Below are positions 37,701 to 51,005 of a stretch of 64,000 nucleotides of DNA, piece by piece. This stretch comes from Lycium barbarum (lineage: Eukaryota > Streptophyta > Magnoliopsida > Solanales > Solanaceae): NCBI RefSeq assembly GCF_019175385.1, contig NC_083342.1:115878376-115942375 (forward strand). Direction: 5' to 3'. The notes under the pieces were generated by a model. The model was not told the DNA's origin. It saw nothing but the letters and a program-made list of their open reading frames with translations, and ran no database searches. Both the position numbers and the translations under genes were made by a program. Within the stretch, counting starts at the first letter, position 1; every line of letters begins with the position of its first letter.

Positions 37701-39181
37701 TAGAGTGAATTTGGATCTTTCCTCTCCTCCAACTCAGCTGTCAAAATCTGAAGTTGTCAACAGTTTTCCTGAAAAGATCATGCTTTTCCCGAGTTACTTT
37801 TTTGGATAAAGTACTAAAATCTCAGTATTAATGTTAATTACAATGTGTAATATATATTTACAAAAGTTCTGAGTTTCATTTTCAAGTTCTCGCTTTATAT
37901 ACGGTAATACCAATACCAAATTGGATGATATTGACCTCAATAGAAATGTAATGTATGTTCACAAAATTATTCAAGATTCATTTTTAAATTCTCATTTTGA
38001 ATATTGTAAAACCAAGACAAAAATGGTTGATGTTGACCTCAATTAATAGTTATATATATAAAATGATATCATTTTCTTGTCTAATGCTGAAGAATAATTT
38101 TTATATCAAAATCTTCCTGGACCTTTAGAATTTTTCTATCTCTGACTCTGAAGCTGTGGTTTTCATTTGTGGCAATGTGCAGTTTGTGTACATGGCACTT
38201 ACAAGAAGAATTTGGAATCAATTTTGGAGCATGGGCTCAAACGCATGAAAAGGTTACATGTTCATTTCTCATGTGGCTTGCCAACAGATGGCGAAGTAAT
38301 TAGTGGTAAGATACCTTATAGGAGCCTGAATCTGTTGCCATCTTCACAATTTACAGATTCGTTGGATTTCATGCTACTGTCATAAATCCACCTACTCTGA
38401 TTTTTTTCTTCTTCTGGTATGAAAACAGTAGTTGTTCTAGGAGAAACCTAACATGGTGCACTTTTAAGAATCATTTCTTGCAATTTCTTAGATATTTGGC
38501 TTTCTGATCTCCATGTGTAAACTTATGGATTATTGTTTATCTTTGACCTTCAGTATCTTCCTCTATCAGCAGAGAACCCTTTCTTTTAGGCACTTCACCC
38601 GAACTTCAACATTCTTGGTTGACTAAAATATTCTTTGTTGCTGGACAGGAATGAGGCGAGATGTTAATGTCCTCATCTTTCTTGATGTGAGAAAAGCTTT
38701 GGAAGGTAATTGGTTTTGATTTGTCGGATTCTAGTCAAGTTTCTCTAAAGTATTATGACAATCCCAATAAAATGGAACCAATTAAAGTATAAGTTGGATC
38801 AAACACATTGGAACTTATAATAGGTTCTCAAGTAAGTAATATCTATGATGAGATATGAGGAGACAACATTCTAACTCTCTTTTCTCGAAGTGAAGTCTTA
38901 AGCTTATTTTTGTAGTGTTTCTCGATAAAAAAACTAACCTCAAAATCACAGAAAGTAAAAAGTGTATTTCAGAAGTCGATACATGTGTGAAAGTCATCAA
39001 AATTCGAAAACCCTACTTTTTCGTTGTTTCTCACAGTTGGTGTTGCATTGCTTCAGATGGGATGAAGCTTTATATCTCAGAAAACAGAGTTATCTTGACC
39101 GAGGGTATTGATGGTGTGGTGCCAGTGAAGTACTTCCAGAAAGTGGAGTCATGGCCAGATAGAAAACCTTTGTCATTATAG
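34729..39181 (+). CDS. TPT1: tRNA 2'-phosphotransferase (TPT1/KptA family)
   Basis: Eight exons join in frame: 34729-34793, 34890-34997, 35615-35762, 36054-36143, 36800-36854, 38183-38305, 38649-38705 and 39057-39181; 256 residues. The enzyme moves the splice-junction 2'-phosphate of ligated tRNA to NAD, the last step of tRNA splicing. Residues 1-60 form a Ser-rich then Arg-Gly-rich tail (GGRGRGRG, GGRGGGG). The catalytic core follows: Arg-His in LTRILRHMASEL, Arg in ELLIRANQGHT, the RMKRLHVHF stretch, and Arg in GEVISGMRRDVNVL; the family's Arg-His-Arg-Arg set is therefore complete. The protein ends KYFQKVESWPDRKPLSL. The start is the first ATG with an intact frame, shared with the pseudogene copy. 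This is the intact member of a tandem pair. Localisation cannot be told from the sequence. Confidence 0.95.
36855..38182 (+). other. TPT1 intron 5
   Basis: The longest intron of TPT1, 1.3 kb, GT...AG. ORFs at 36999-37239 on both strands have no recognisable resemblance. It lies just beyond the duplication breakpoint, so it exists once only. Confidence 0.8.
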
Positions 39182-42059
39182 AATAGAACGTCACTTTTCA
39201 CTCTTTTCTTTCCCTTTTGCACCAGTTTTTCTCTTACTCCCATTCGCTACACCGAGCCCTCCATTCCCGGAGGAAAAAGCAAACAGGTTTAGTGCCCTTT
39301 GGTATTCTCCATCCTATTTCCCTTTTATCACCATGATGTCCTTAAACTTTTATTGTGATTGGTTCATGATCTAACGCATAATGTTGTGAAGTTGAGTAGT
39401 TAAGTTCTACACCACAAAAATGAACTCCAGCTCATCTTGGGTAGAAAGGAAGTTTATATTTACGGTGAAGGGTTCAGAATACTGGCAGGTTGTTCAAATG
39501 CTTGTAAACATTGTGATAGAAGAAAAGAACCCTTTCAATCAAAGGCAAGAATAACTGACAAAAGCATCCCACGAGCTGGTTTATCTGTTTTTATTGACGG
39601 GAAAAGAGAAGTGCTAATAGAATTCCTGATTGAACTCCCGCAATCTGTGAATGTATGATTACTGTTTGGACATTGTATTATTTCACTATTTAAAATACTC
39701 AATTTTAATATTCGCAAATACTATTTTTGATATAAAATACTCAATTTTAATATTCGCAAATACTATAGTGAAATACTAAGTCTTCAGGAATAAGAGGGGT
39801 ATATTAAGTGATACTGATTTCCACTCACATATCTATTAACTTTCACAAACTTTTCCTTTTTTTTACAAGTGAAGGCTATACCCAAAAACAACTTCCAATC
39901 AATTTTGGAAGATCCTTTAACACCTTAGACTTTTATCACTTCTTTTTTAATCTTACATCATACATTATCCAAACGCCTTCGTCTATTAGAATAGGCAGGC
40001 AATCAAGCAACAAAATGACACTACCAAAGATCCAAAAGCAGAGTTATTGGGGATAATTACAAAAGGAACTTCAACTACCAGGGTTAGGAATGGCAAGTTG
40101 CATAAATCAAATAGATGACAATGCAAATGCTTTGTCAGTTAACCATTTGCAACTGTCAAAAACCTATCCGACAAGTGGCTCCAGAATGGAAACAAGAACT
40201 ATACATTGTCTATTTTTGAATTAGTCTGCTCAAGCTGAAAATAATATACGCCATTTCATGAGATACTTAAACTAAAAATGGTTAGGCCTAACATTCAAAC
40301 TGCTCAACGGGAACTAAGTGCATAATTAGACAGGATTTGCAAACTGACAAGAATGATGGCGATGTGAAAGATGCACAAACTTTTCATTGCTACAGATGCC
40401 AAAAATGCTGTATGTGATTTGTCTGAAAATGGGTTGAAGCATGAAATCCAAGGAAAGCTCTTGCTACAAGCTCCAAGAGGATCCCAAATATTTGTAAATG
40501 CTTAGAAAGAGATTGAAGTATGGGGAGATCTTTCACTCTAGCGTTCAACATGAGATATCTCATGAAATGAAACGGATCAAAACAAAGTGCGGATGAATTC
40601 TAATGCAAACGTTAACGTCATGAAAGGACAAAAAGTTTAGCTGAATCCTTCTATTTACTAGAATTTCCAAGGATCAGGTTTGAGGAGGTAAATGGATTAC
40701 GAATGAGCACATAAGCTTTCACATCCGAGTTCCCAATTCGGAAATTCTCATTTTCTATTTGACAGATAAAAGATCTCAAATTACATTACCGCATCAGCAT
40801 CTTCGTCCGCCTGTTACAGAGGCCAGAAGTGCAGCTTTCTAGAAGTAAAGTTGATAATACCTATACAGAACTTCTCAAAAACAGCTAATACCTCCAAGAG
40901 AAGCACATTCATAGCCATTCGATAGTCTGGTTACTTCTTCAAACTGACTGACAGCCGTAACTATCCAAATAATCAATGGAATGGACATTTTTGTAAAATA
41001 AAATGACTTTTAGCGGAAGATAAAGGTCGAAGCTAGTCAGACATGCTTGATGCTACTTCCTCTCTTTCCATTGAAGAGGAGTAAAAATAGGTCCAAGACA
41101 TAATTTGTATGAGCCATCAACAAGGTTCTGTACAATATCAGCATAAGAAAGATTGTGAAAGTTAAATTCCAGAAAGGATGAGTTGTTCATGGATATAGCA
41201 CATTTCTTGAGGTATGAGTGTTTGCATGTTACTACTGAAGATTGTCCAAAAAGGGAATCTAAAATGTAATAGGTAGAAGGAGATGAAAGGCAAATTTTGT
41301 CTCCTTGATCTTGTACTAACTAGTTTGCTAGTTAAGCGCTAGGGTGTTGCATACTCAAAAGGAATGGAAAAATAGAACCTATAGTAGCTGGAGTGTATCG
41401 GGGGTTCTCTTCAGGCATCTTAACTATCTGTTTCTAATGGTGCTTCTTATTCCTTGCCCACCTTTATCGTAAAGAAATACTAACAAACAGGGAAAAGAAC
41501 AATGGAAATAATCTAATTCTAAACGAGTCTAAATAATCAACTTCCAGTAATAAACCACAAAATACAGAATGACAAAGTACGGAATCTTATTTAACCGCCA
41601 AAATAAGAAATATACAACCTCAGCATTCATGTAGAAGGATGATCTCAGAAATGTCCTAACCAAATAAATCTAAGGAAGAAAACCAAATGTGGAACTATCG
41701 TGTGCTACTCTTATTAGAAACTTAATGAAGACGATACATCCGCTGTCCATCAATCGGCAGTGGTCTATCAGTCATGAATTCTAAATTGATAAAACTACAA
41801 CAATTACATTCCAAAAGTAATAAAAGTTGGTTTCAGGTTCCATTTGATACAGATCAAATTGCCCAGGCAAACAATGTGCATCCACCACAAAACTTCATCA
41901 TATCATCAGGGGGATCTGATGTGCTCCATATATGGCATCATCGATCAAGATTTAGAAAGCAAGAAAGTGGAGGCAACGACCGCAGATGTGTTAAAAAACA
42001 ATCATAGAATCAAAATGAACAAGAATTGAATGGTCCTACCGCACAATTGAAAGAATGTA
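39182..42059. other. intergenic between TPT1 and GAE, convergent
   Basis: It holds the 3' UTRs of TPT1 (+) and GAE (-). A 33-bp block containing AATATTCGCAAATACTAT occurs twice in tandem at about 39691-39765. The 73-codon ORF at 39437-39658 has no recognisable family. No other exon or transposon seen. Confidence 0.45.
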
Positions 42060-43370
42060 TCACCGGACACTCTTCTTTCCATTACCATAGTAATTGAGGT
42101 ACCATCGAACAAATTTCTTCAATCCCGTCTGTAGATCTGTAGTAGGCTTATATCCAAGCTCCTTCTTGGCCGAACTTATATTCGCGTGGGTAAACTGCAC
42201 ATCCCCATTCCTTGGCAACTTCATCACCAATCTCTTTGCCTTCACCTTTAGCAACCTCTCCAAAATGCTGACAAGATTAGAAACTGGCACAGGGGACGTG
42301 TTGCCTAAATTAAACACCCGTAGTTGAGCAGGGCCTTTCTTCTTCCCACCACTTCCGGTACTCTTCTCAGCAGTATCCAATGCTGCCAAACAACCCTTCA
42401 CTATGTCATCGATGTAGGTAAAATCCCTAGCTACCGTGCCATGATTAGCAGCCTCGAATATAGAAATCGACTTTCCCTTCAAGATATCCCTAGTGAAAAA
42501 GAAGTAAGCCATATCTGGCCTACCCCACGGTCCATAAACGGTGAAAAATCTCAATCCAGTTAATGAAAGCCCATATATATGATTATATGTATGAGCAATT
42601 TCTTCACCTGCTTTTTTAGTTGCAGCATAAAGACTAGCAGGCTGATCTGTCCTATCCCTCTCAGAAAAGGGTACCTTAGTATTCAATCCATAAACAGAAC
42701 TAGATGATGCCCATACAATAGCAGGTTGAGGATCAACACTTTTGCAAATTTCAAGAACATTAACAAGACCAGCAATATTACTATGCACATAAGAACCAGG
42801 ATTTTCCATAGCATAACGTACACCAGCCTGTGCAGCTAAATGCATTACATGAGTAAATGGAACAATATCAAAAAGTTTCTTTAAGAGGGTGGCATCATTG
42901 ATATCACCCTCAACAACATACACACCCGTTCGCTCTAAGAGCGCTTGACGAGCTCTTTTAAGCGAAGGATCATAATAATCATTGAAATTATCTAAACCCA
43001 ATACACCATCACCACGACGTTTAAGAGCAACTGAAACATGAGTACCTACAAAACCAGCAGCACCAGTAACCAATACAGAAATACCATTACGTGACCTTAC
43101 TTTAGCTGAAGATTTAATCCTTTTTTCCCAAGCTGGACCACCATAAGAGCTTGTTCTAAGAGATCTTCTTGAAAGATCTGAAGAAACAGGGGATGATGAT
43201 GAAACTGGTGATCTGTAAAAGAATACAAAGATCAAACCCAAGAAAACAAATGACCAAAATGTGAGCTTGGCTAAGGAAAAATGCATCCTTAGCCTATTGT
43301 AAGGTGATTTTTCCATCTTGAATTTTCCTGGGGTTGATGGGATATTGTCAATGTGCTTCATTTGGGACAT
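42060..43370 (-). CDS. GAE: UDP-glucuronate 4-epimerase
   Basis: A single-exon frame of 436 residues. The enzyme interconverts UDP-glucuronate and UDP-galacturonate, the sugar donor for pectin. It is a type II membrane protein expected in the Golgi: a short basic N-terminus with PSTPGKFKMEKSP, one transmembrane helix (about 33-52), a Ser-rich stem, then an extended short-chain dehydrogenase/reductase domain. Visible are the NAD-binding TGAAGFVG (102-109), DNFNDYYDP, HLAAQAGVRYAMENP, the catalytic Y248-x3-K252 in SLYAATKKAG and RFFTVYGPWGRPDMA. The start is the first ATG (43370); the frame is open 21 codons further upstream, but only through a TTG. MSQ...IPSTPGKFKMEK matches the N-terminal style of Arabidopsis GAE4 (from memory). 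Absence of introns is usual for the family. Confidence 0.96.
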   Translation of the reverse strand: MSQMKHIDNIPSTPGKFKMEKSPYNRLRMHFSLAKLTFWSFVFLGLIFVFFYRSPVSSSSPVSSDLSRRSLRTSSYGGPAWEKRIKSSAKVRSRNGISVLVTGAAGFVGTHVSVALKRRGDGVLGLDNFNDYYDPSLKRARQALLERTGVYVVEGDINDATLLKKLFDIVPFTHVMHLAAQAGVRYAMENPGSYVHSNIAGLVNVLEICKSVDPQPAIVWASSSSVYGLNTKVPFSERDRTDQPASLYAATKKAGEEIAHTYNHIYGLSLTGLRFFTVYGPWGRPDMAYFFFTRDILKGKSISIFEAANHGTVARDFTYIDDIVKGCLAALDTAEKSTGSGGKKKGPAQLRVFNLGNTSPVPVSNLVSILERLLKVKAKRLVMKLPRNGDVQFTHANISSAKKELGYKPTTDLQTGLKKFVRWYLNYYGNGKKSVR

Positions 43371-43615
43371 TAAAACTTGCCAAATCTTGAAGATTTGAGC
43401 AATACCCACTTTGGGTATTTCTTGTTTTTTCAAAGGAAATTAAATCACCAAATTCTGTTTTGGATTTTCTTGGAAAATGCTTAGGGTTAGGGTTTGAAAA
43501 AAGACTCTTTTTTTTTGTTGTTGTTGGCTTGTAATGAAGGATAGTGGAAATGGAGATAAGAAAGAAAAAGGGGTGGCTAGGAAGGTGGTGATGATGAGGG
43601 TATTGGAACTTTAGC

Positions 43616-43629
43616 GCTATATTTATGGG
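43616..43629 (-). promoter_or_regulatory. possible GAE TATA box
   Basis: On the minus strand CCCATAAATATAGC lies about 250 bp before the ATG. It would give a 5' UTR of about 220 bp. Confidence 0.35.
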
Positions 43630-43679
43630 AATCTTCTGGTTTCTTGGAGGGACTGGTTGTTGTTGGAACAAAATGCTAC

Positions 43680-44760
43680 TAGTAAAAAAAAAAAAAAAAC
43701 TTTTTTTTCTTTTCTTAATTTTGTGGGTTTTTTTTGCATTTGGTTTTAGAAGAAAAGATTGATGAATGATTAAGATATGGGTGATTGAAAGAGAGAGAGT
43801 GTGTATGTGTGGACTATATTTGAGGAGGGAGAAGAATGTGGTTTGAACAATTTAAAAAAGGAATAATGAAGATTGGAGGTGGACTAATAGCTCAGAGGTT
43901 GAGTTTTGCGTGGGTGGTGGGGTTGGTAGGTCAAGGACATTGTCAAACAAGACTGTAATTAATGAAAAGGATTAACTTTCAGTGTAAAAACTTTGAGTTA
44001 AAAGCTAAAAGAACCCTAATTATCATAACAGTGCAAAAGCTGACAAATAATACTTGTTGCCAAATTGGTAAGTAAAGTATAATTATACTCTTTTTGGGAA
44101 GAGTTGGTTTTTGTCTTATTGTGGAGATGGGAGGAGAGAGGTGGGTGGTTATTGCATTGATTGCTGAAATAAAAAATAAAGGCGATGAGGTTAAGGCCTT
44201 ATTTTCATAAAAGTAAGTTTATTTCATAAAGTTATTTACTTTAAACCAGATTTTAATGAGGGGAGTTACTTGATTTGGGGAAAAACCATTAAGGTTTGGG
44301 TGTTTTTGGAAGTGTGAGTAAATAGGGGGTGGTTTGTTGGTGATGCAATGGACGAAATTTTTGGGTTAATTATGAAAGGTTCTTGATTTTTACCCATTTT
44401 GGATGGTGGGAGAGATTTGTGGGTATCTAATAATTTATTGAATCTCCTCAATCTATTTATATTTTCTAGTCTTTAACTTCTTTCTGGTTATTTTTGTCGT
44501 CGTGATTACTAACAATAATCGATCCAACATATTTGTTATTTTAAAAATGTTGAGAAAAATTAATGTGATGAACGAAGAAGTAGTATTAAATTAAAATCAA
44601 AAAATAAAAAATAATTTAATCAAATTATTTATTTAGTTAGTTTCTTAAGGGACGTTCGAAAGACAAAAATAACAATTAAAAAAGATCGGAATTACTTATG
44701 TTTTCCTTTATTTACAATAGCACATAAATGTATACTATATCCCGTGAAAGATGTATCGGC
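43680..44760. other. GAE upstream region, no gene seen
   Basis: Poly-A/T tracts, a GAGAGAGAGTGTGTATGTGT microsatellite-like stretch at about 43791 and AT-rich DNA. Nothing else recognised. Confidence 0.4.
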
Positions 44761-44780
44761 TTATTATTCTGACTTAAAAT

Positions 44781-45092
44781 TTGTTTGGTCAAACTTTTAA
44801 AATTTTCTTATTTTAAAAATGTGTTTTGTTAAAGTATTTTTCTAACAAATAGTTAGTAATTTGTGTTTGAATAATTCATCTAGAAAACACTTTTACAATT
44901 ATAGAGCAATAATTTATGTTTGTCAAGGTTCCAAAAGTACTTCTAGGAGAAAAATACCTTTTCAACTTCTAAAAAATAGTTTCTACTACTACTTAAAAAT
45001 ACTTTTTTATCCCTAAAAGCTTGGTCAAACACCTCAAATCTCTAAAATAAGCACTTTTGATTTCGCAAAAGCTTTAGCCAAACACACTATTA
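44781..45092. mobile_element. possible MITE
   Basis: The ends TTGTTTGGTCAAACTTTT and AAAAGCTTTAGCCAAACA are roughly inverted, and AAAGTACTT/AAGCACTTTT words recur. The boundaries are uncertain. Confidence 0.35.
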
Positions 45093-46391
45093 GCTTGTAT
45101 ATGGAATTTTTTTAAAGTTTTATTTTGTATATTTTCAAGCAATATCGATATATTATATACGTCATACATATTATTTTTCAATATTAAATACATTTGTGCA
45201 TTTTTTAAATGGAAGCAGTATCGTATGATATCCTTATAGAAGGGGTTTTCCGCCACTAGTGCAATTATTAGAAATTAAGGAATATCTCAATTCAAGAAGC
45301 TTTAATAAAATGGAAGTCTTGAATATTTAATTTAAGACGTAATTCTTTCTCAAAATTCCTTGTATTAGTCCACACGACACATACTGCTAGTTCTTGGCAC
45401 TATTCGACATGAATCAAAATGTACCAATTATGAGAGTACAACAACGACTTCCTTTTTCGTCTAAGTTAAATTCTTATCATTTTATGTTATATTTTACATG
45501 GATCTTTTTTTTTTTTTTTAATTTGTTTATATCAAAGAGAAGTAGATTTTGTAGAAGAATCAAATAGCTAAGAAGTCCTCTTCAGTTTGAATATTTTTAC
45601 TTAATTTTACCTAATGAAAGCTATATTTTTCTCGACATGAAAGCGTACAACGGCATCCATGTGTAGCTAAAAAGGTACTTGTCGTGCTAAAGGAATTATG
45701 ACTTGCTTAGAAAAGTTAATGCGTGACAATTATTCATAAGATATTACTTACCTTTTTCAGATTATTTTTTTTCATTATTAGAATGCATATTATTTAAAAA
45801 ATCACAGTTCCAACTTTATTTTTCGGACAAAATTATGACCTAAAGTGGCACGTTTTTCACCTTTCACGACATTTTTAAAACTTATTTTGCTCTTTTTGTT
45901 TTCCTTTTCTTCTAGATATTCGCCTTTTGGGTCAATCAGAAGATTATTTTGGCCACATGCAATTAGATCGTGATGAATCGTATGTATATTACATGGTAAA
46001 AACTTATTCGCATTGGATATTTACGTCAAACTAAATAGATGCATGACATGTGTTAGAGTATATATAGCTATCACTTAACCATGATAAGTTAATGTATAGG
46101 TTCACTCAATTAAATCACTTAGCTATGAAAAATTAAATTGATTTGGTGTAAACACCCAATACAGATAAGTATTTATCATATTACACTTCTATATTTTTTT
46201 TCTTTTTTCTTTTGTGGATTTGTAATAAGCATGTACTTCTCTTGTTAATGAGATATATGCTCCATAGATTTTACTCCGAGAATCAATTGGAGGAACAAAA
46301 ACTACCCTTTTTTACTCAACAGATAAGTAAGTTTTCGTTCACAACCCACTTTATTGCGACACGGAGGAAAAAAATGTGTCAAATGAGTGAT
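45093..46391. other. intergenic, no gene seen
   Basis: AT-rich. Nothing recognised. Confidence 0.4.
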
Positions 46392-46672
46392 TAGGCCTCG
46401 TTTGTCCATAGATATAAAAAAAAAATCATTTTTTTTTGGAATTTTGGAGTTGGAGTTGGAGTTGGCCATAATTTTTGAAATTGTAGTTTTTGGTAAAATG
46501 TAGTTGTAAAAAAGTGATTTTTTTTTTGAAAAACAATTTTTTTGAGTTTTTGATATTCCGGAATACAACTTCAAGTTGTATTCGGAATTTTCATGGCCAA
46601 ACGCTGATTCTGGAAAAAAGTGAAAAAAATTTCGGAATAAAGTGAATAATTTTTATGGTCAAACGGGGGCTA
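46392..46672. mobile_element. MITE (family M), copy 2
   Basis: The ends TAGGCCTCGTTTG and CAAACGGGGGCTA are inverted. The inside shares GATATTCCGGAAT and ACTTCAAGTTGTATTC with 15616-15905. A GGAGTTGGAGTTGGAGTTGG tract is peculiar to this copy. Confidence 0.75.
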
Positions 46673-47788
46673 AGTATATGCTTCTCCCACTAATGCATTT
46701 TTTGGGACCCATTGATATGGACAAATAAAGGTAGGTTTCTTGTCTATTGATTTTTCATATCCTTCCACATGGCATTTGTTCTCTAAAAATGCTAAAGCAA
46801 AAAACAACATCAGAGGCAATGACACTCTATTTTTACATGGGTACAATCTAGTATGTATCTATGGAAAAAGACAAACAAAATTTTATCCCAGAATAGGGTA
46901 AGGGAAGTCCTTTGATGAGATTTAGACTACAGCTCCATTAAATATAGTGAACAATTTGAACATTATAAACTCAAAATTTTAAAATTGTTAACATCAAATA
47001 GAAAGAAGTTAGCTTTTATAACATTGATCAAATCCTCATTTTTCTCCTAAACGCTAATGTTTGCTTCTTTACTTTCTTTCTCTTGATCCGAAAAAATAGA
47101 CCAATTATTTTAAGTTAATTGGTGCAAGCTCCATTAAATATTTGCACAATTTGAATCATATCGAATCTATTGTATACATTCTTACAATGCATTCTTCTAG
47201 AGATTGTTTTCACAACTCGAATATGACCTTCTATTCTCACAACAACTCCTTACTATTCCACCAAAACTTTCCTTTCGTCATGTTAAAGGTGATAAGGATC
47301 CATACTTTGCATCTACCCTAAAAGTGTGGAGGTATAAAAAAAAATGAGGGTGAGGTGATGAGTTAATGCAAATGCCAAAAAAAGAGACAAAGTCATGTGA
47401 AAGTTCACATAAGTCTGCTCGTAATAAGGCAACCTTGAAAGCAAGGCAAAGAAAACTTCTCTTTTTCAATAACACCTCTCCTCATATTCAGTGGCTTATG
47501 TTCTAAAGTTTGTTAGGCGAGCTATCATGTGAAATTGTATTTCCATTATTATTAGCCTCACAAAATTACCAAGACCAAACTCTACTCTTCCTCCGACTAA
47601 AAGTTTTTTTTTTGCCTAAAAAGTAATAACATTAACGAAAAAAGACACAAGAATATAGTAAATACTATATATGCATGAGGTCTGATTTCATGATGATATT
47701 ATATATGTCCCTCCCACTCTTCACCATCTTTAGTTTCTTCTTCTAGTGTTGCTAGAATCATCATGACACAATATTACATATTTAACAC

Positions 47789-47844
<56 letters not shown>

Positions 47845-48018
47845 TGCTTCAGTAGCAAAATTATGGTCGACTATATGCCTTTACTTATCACTATGTTTTT
47901 TTCACTTAAATCCATTCCAAACATGACAATATTTTATATTCAGTCAACTTTAACCTGAATAGCAGAAAATTAATAGTGAGTCCCTACTTATCTCTAAATG
48001 TGACTCAAACTCCTAATT
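46673..48018. other. intergenic, no gene seen
   Basis: AT-rich, with the microsatellite listed separately. Confidence 0.4.
47790..47840. repeat. (AT)n microsatellite
   Basis: About 25 uninterrupted AT units. Confidence 0.95.
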
Positions 48019-48026
48019 CGTGAACA

Positions 48027-48212
48027 GGGGTGGATTTAGAGTGTTGCGTGTTAGTTTACGAGAATTCAGTAGCCTTTATTCAAACCTTGTATATGTGTCA
48101 ATATATATTCACTTACATCTATAAATGTTTGATCGTAAACTCAACTTTTATCATACATTAACTTGAAGCTGTTGTAAGAACTCATAAATTTCAAATCTTG
48201 AATCCGCCTCTG
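48027..48212. mobile_element. hAT-like MITE (family H), copy 3
   Basis: The ends GGGGTGGATTTAGAG and AATCCGCCTCTG are inverted. The flanks CGTGAACA (48019-48026) and CATGAACA (48213-48220) match at 7 of 8 positions. Confidence 0.75.
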
Positions 48213-48220
48213 CATGAACA

Positions 48221-50253
48221 ACAATGTATTCAAGTCAATCACTCTCGTCATAAACATTTATGGATTAATCAAAATGGAAATTCTAGTCCATTGACATTCG
48301 AATGTATCCTCTTGGACTTTATTAGAATAATTATTCTGCCCTAATTGGGCACCTTAATTTGAGATAATAAAATCTTTTTTTTGAGTAAATAATTGTGATG
48401 CAGAGTTTTAGGGGCGGGAGGGGCGGTGGGAAGAATTAAAAAAAGCAATGAGGGAGGTGAATAGTTTAATAATTTTATAAAGCTTATTATTTTCTGAAAA
48501 TGTAGTGAGTATAATAATAACTAGGAAAGCAAAGAACATGATGCCAGCAGGTTATAAAGAAACAAACTGTTGGGACATGGTTTGCCTTACTTCTTTAGCA
48601 ACTTGTTCACATGGAGCTGGCGGTTGCCTCTCCATATACTAATATTTTCTTTTTTGTTTCCAATTATATATGCATTTTTAATAGAATTTATTCTTTAACA
48701 AGTACAATTCTTAATCTTGGATTTCTTGAGATTCAGCGTTGCAATTGGTGGCTGTAATTTCGTGCCGCACCACTGTTATTTAGGACATGATTCTCCCTTT
48801 TTTTAAAGGTTTTTCACTCTGTTCAATATTAGTTCTGAGGCCTAATTAATCCGAATTTGTGTTACATAAACTTCATTAAAGGTGAAAGCACTCATAATTT
48901 TTGTCATTTTTAGGGCCCGAATCCGATATCTCTTATCTAGACTAGAAAATTTTTATTCATCTTATCACAACCTATGGTGATAGGATAGGATTTCAATCAA
49001 ACTTAAACATGAACTTTCTCACTAGACTATTTTAATATTTGAAAACGTGGACACCAAGTCTTGTCCAATTCTATAGTGTGATTTATCTTTTCTCGTGTGC
49101 AATTTCTAATATCAACACATTGCCATCTTCTATCTTCCCTAAAGCAACCTTATACAGATTGCGGATGCTGTATCATTATTCCTTAAGATTGAAACTTTCT
49201 AGTAGTTAAGACTAAAAAAGACTTAACATGAAGAGAAATAAACTTGAAAGAACTCTACTTGTATGAATTGTCAATTCAAATAGCTATCATGTGCTTCCTT
49301 ATTATTATTGTTCTCTTCAACAGATCGATTTGGATCTCACCTCGAGTCAGGTAACAAACTTTGAGTCTTCCAAAATATTTGAGTTTCATGCTACTTTTTA
49401 TTTTGAAATGTTTCAATAAGTCTAACACAATTCTAGCTATCGAATTTTACAATTTTTAAGAATTTAAATTTATTAAATTATTCAATCTATGACTTTGATG
49501 TAGTATTTTCTCTTTTTCAACCATTACTTTACCGTTTTCTTTCATCATCACACAAATATATATATGCAAGTTAAATTGACATTTACATTCTATTTTTAGT
49601 CAAATGCCATATAAATTTACAAGAAATGAGTATTATATAGTGGATATAACTAGTTAATTAAACAAGTAGTTGTCAGGACACGGAAGAGATCCGATAGATT
49701 AATTCAAGACATATTAAAATTTATTAAATGGAAAAGAGCGAAAAGTCAAAAACTTGATGTGTTAGTTTGTTAAGATCCTATAAATTTGCTTCTACGAGCT
49801 ACACGAAGAAGGCATTTAATTAGTTCCCTTTAGACTTGTGTTATTTAGAAAGTTTATTGCTGCCTCTTCCCCTAGTGAATACGAGAAGAAGAAATCCATT
49901 AGAATATTAAATGTTTACAAAATAAACTTATAAAAAGTAAGGTAGAATAATAATGGATAGATATTTCGATCTCAAGTATATAACTTCTATATTTTTGGAT
50001 GTACGTTTGTAAGACATAAAACACCCATTTATATAGGGTGCAAATCCAAAAATTAAAAAAATACATCAATGAAGTTTAATTAATACATTTATGTATAATG
50101 TCAAATGGGCGTCCGTTTAGTTGAATGCATTGAATTTATAACAAAATATCAATTATTTATTTTCTTAGTATGCATCAGAAATCAAGAATTTAAGCTTCTA
50201 ATTAATTGGTGGGCTGAAAAGTGGGTCGTAATCGTAGCGGGCCAAAAATGCCA
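48221..50253. other. intergenic, no gene seen
   Basis: AT-rich. Nothing recognised. Confidence 0.4.
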
Positions 50254-50262
50254 AACTAGCAC

Positions 50263-50957
50263 CATTTTTTTGCGCGGATTGTCCTTCTTTTGGGATGGTC
50301 TTTAAATTTTGTCCGTCAAATTGGTGGTCTTTAAGTTTTGTCCTTCACTTGAAAATGTGGCCGAAAATACTGAGGTTCTGGATTCGAACCCCCGCTCAGG
50401 CATAAAAATAAAAATAATTTCGCAAGGCAAGGCTTTGAGAAAAGTCTGCCTTATGCGGCATAAGTTGCCTTAAGGCATAACTAAAGTTATGCCGGATTCG
50501 ACATATGTTGTTATGCCTTAAGGCAACATATGCCAGATCCGGCATAACTGACAACTTATGTTGTCTCCGCCAAGTTATGCTTCGAGGCAATATATGCCGG
50601 ATCCGGCATAACTTTAGTTATGCCTTAAGACAATTTATGTTGTCTCTGGCAGAGGTTGTCTTAAGGCATAACTAAGCCTTAAGGCATAAAAGTTTGCCTT
50701 ATAAATTGCCTTAAGGAATAAAATTTATGCCGGATCCGGCATAACTTTAGTTATGCCTTAAGGCGCTTATGCCGGATCCAGCATAACTTTCCTCAAGCCT
50801 TGCCTTGCGAAATTATTTTTTATTTTTATGCCGGAGCTGGGGTCCGAACCCAGAACCTCAAGGTTTCTACGCGAAGGGGGCAAAAATTAAAGACCAGCAA
50901 TTTAAGGGACAAAAATTAAAGACCACCCCGAATGAGGGGCATTTCTGCGAATTGCCC
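50263..50957. mobile_element. Mutator-like non-autonomous element D
   Basis: The left end CATTTTTTTGCGCGGATTG pairs with the right end TGCGAATTGCCC. The flanks AACTAGCAC (50254-50262) and AACTAGCGC (50958-50966) match at 8 of 9 positions. Subterminal TGGTCTTTAA blocks occur twice at each end. The 695 bp interior consists largely of inverted TTATGCCGGATCCGGCATAA and CTTAAGGCATAA units. Confidence 0.8.
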
Positions 50958-51005
50958 AACTAGCGCGACCCTATTATTTTACACAGCCCAGCCCAAGGAA
51001 GTAAT

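Noticed and set aside
38915..39181. 88-codon ORF ending with the TPT1 stop
   Set aside because: Intron 7 read through into exon 8; the spliced exon begins at 39057.
39437..39658. 73-codon ORF with CSNACKHCDRRK, which looks like a metal-binding motif
   Set aside because: No known family matches this cysteine spacing as far as I can tell, no upstream exon joins it, and it lies in the TPT1 3' flank.
42324..42563. Plus-strand ORFs within GAE
   Set aside because: Antisense shadows of the epimerase gene.
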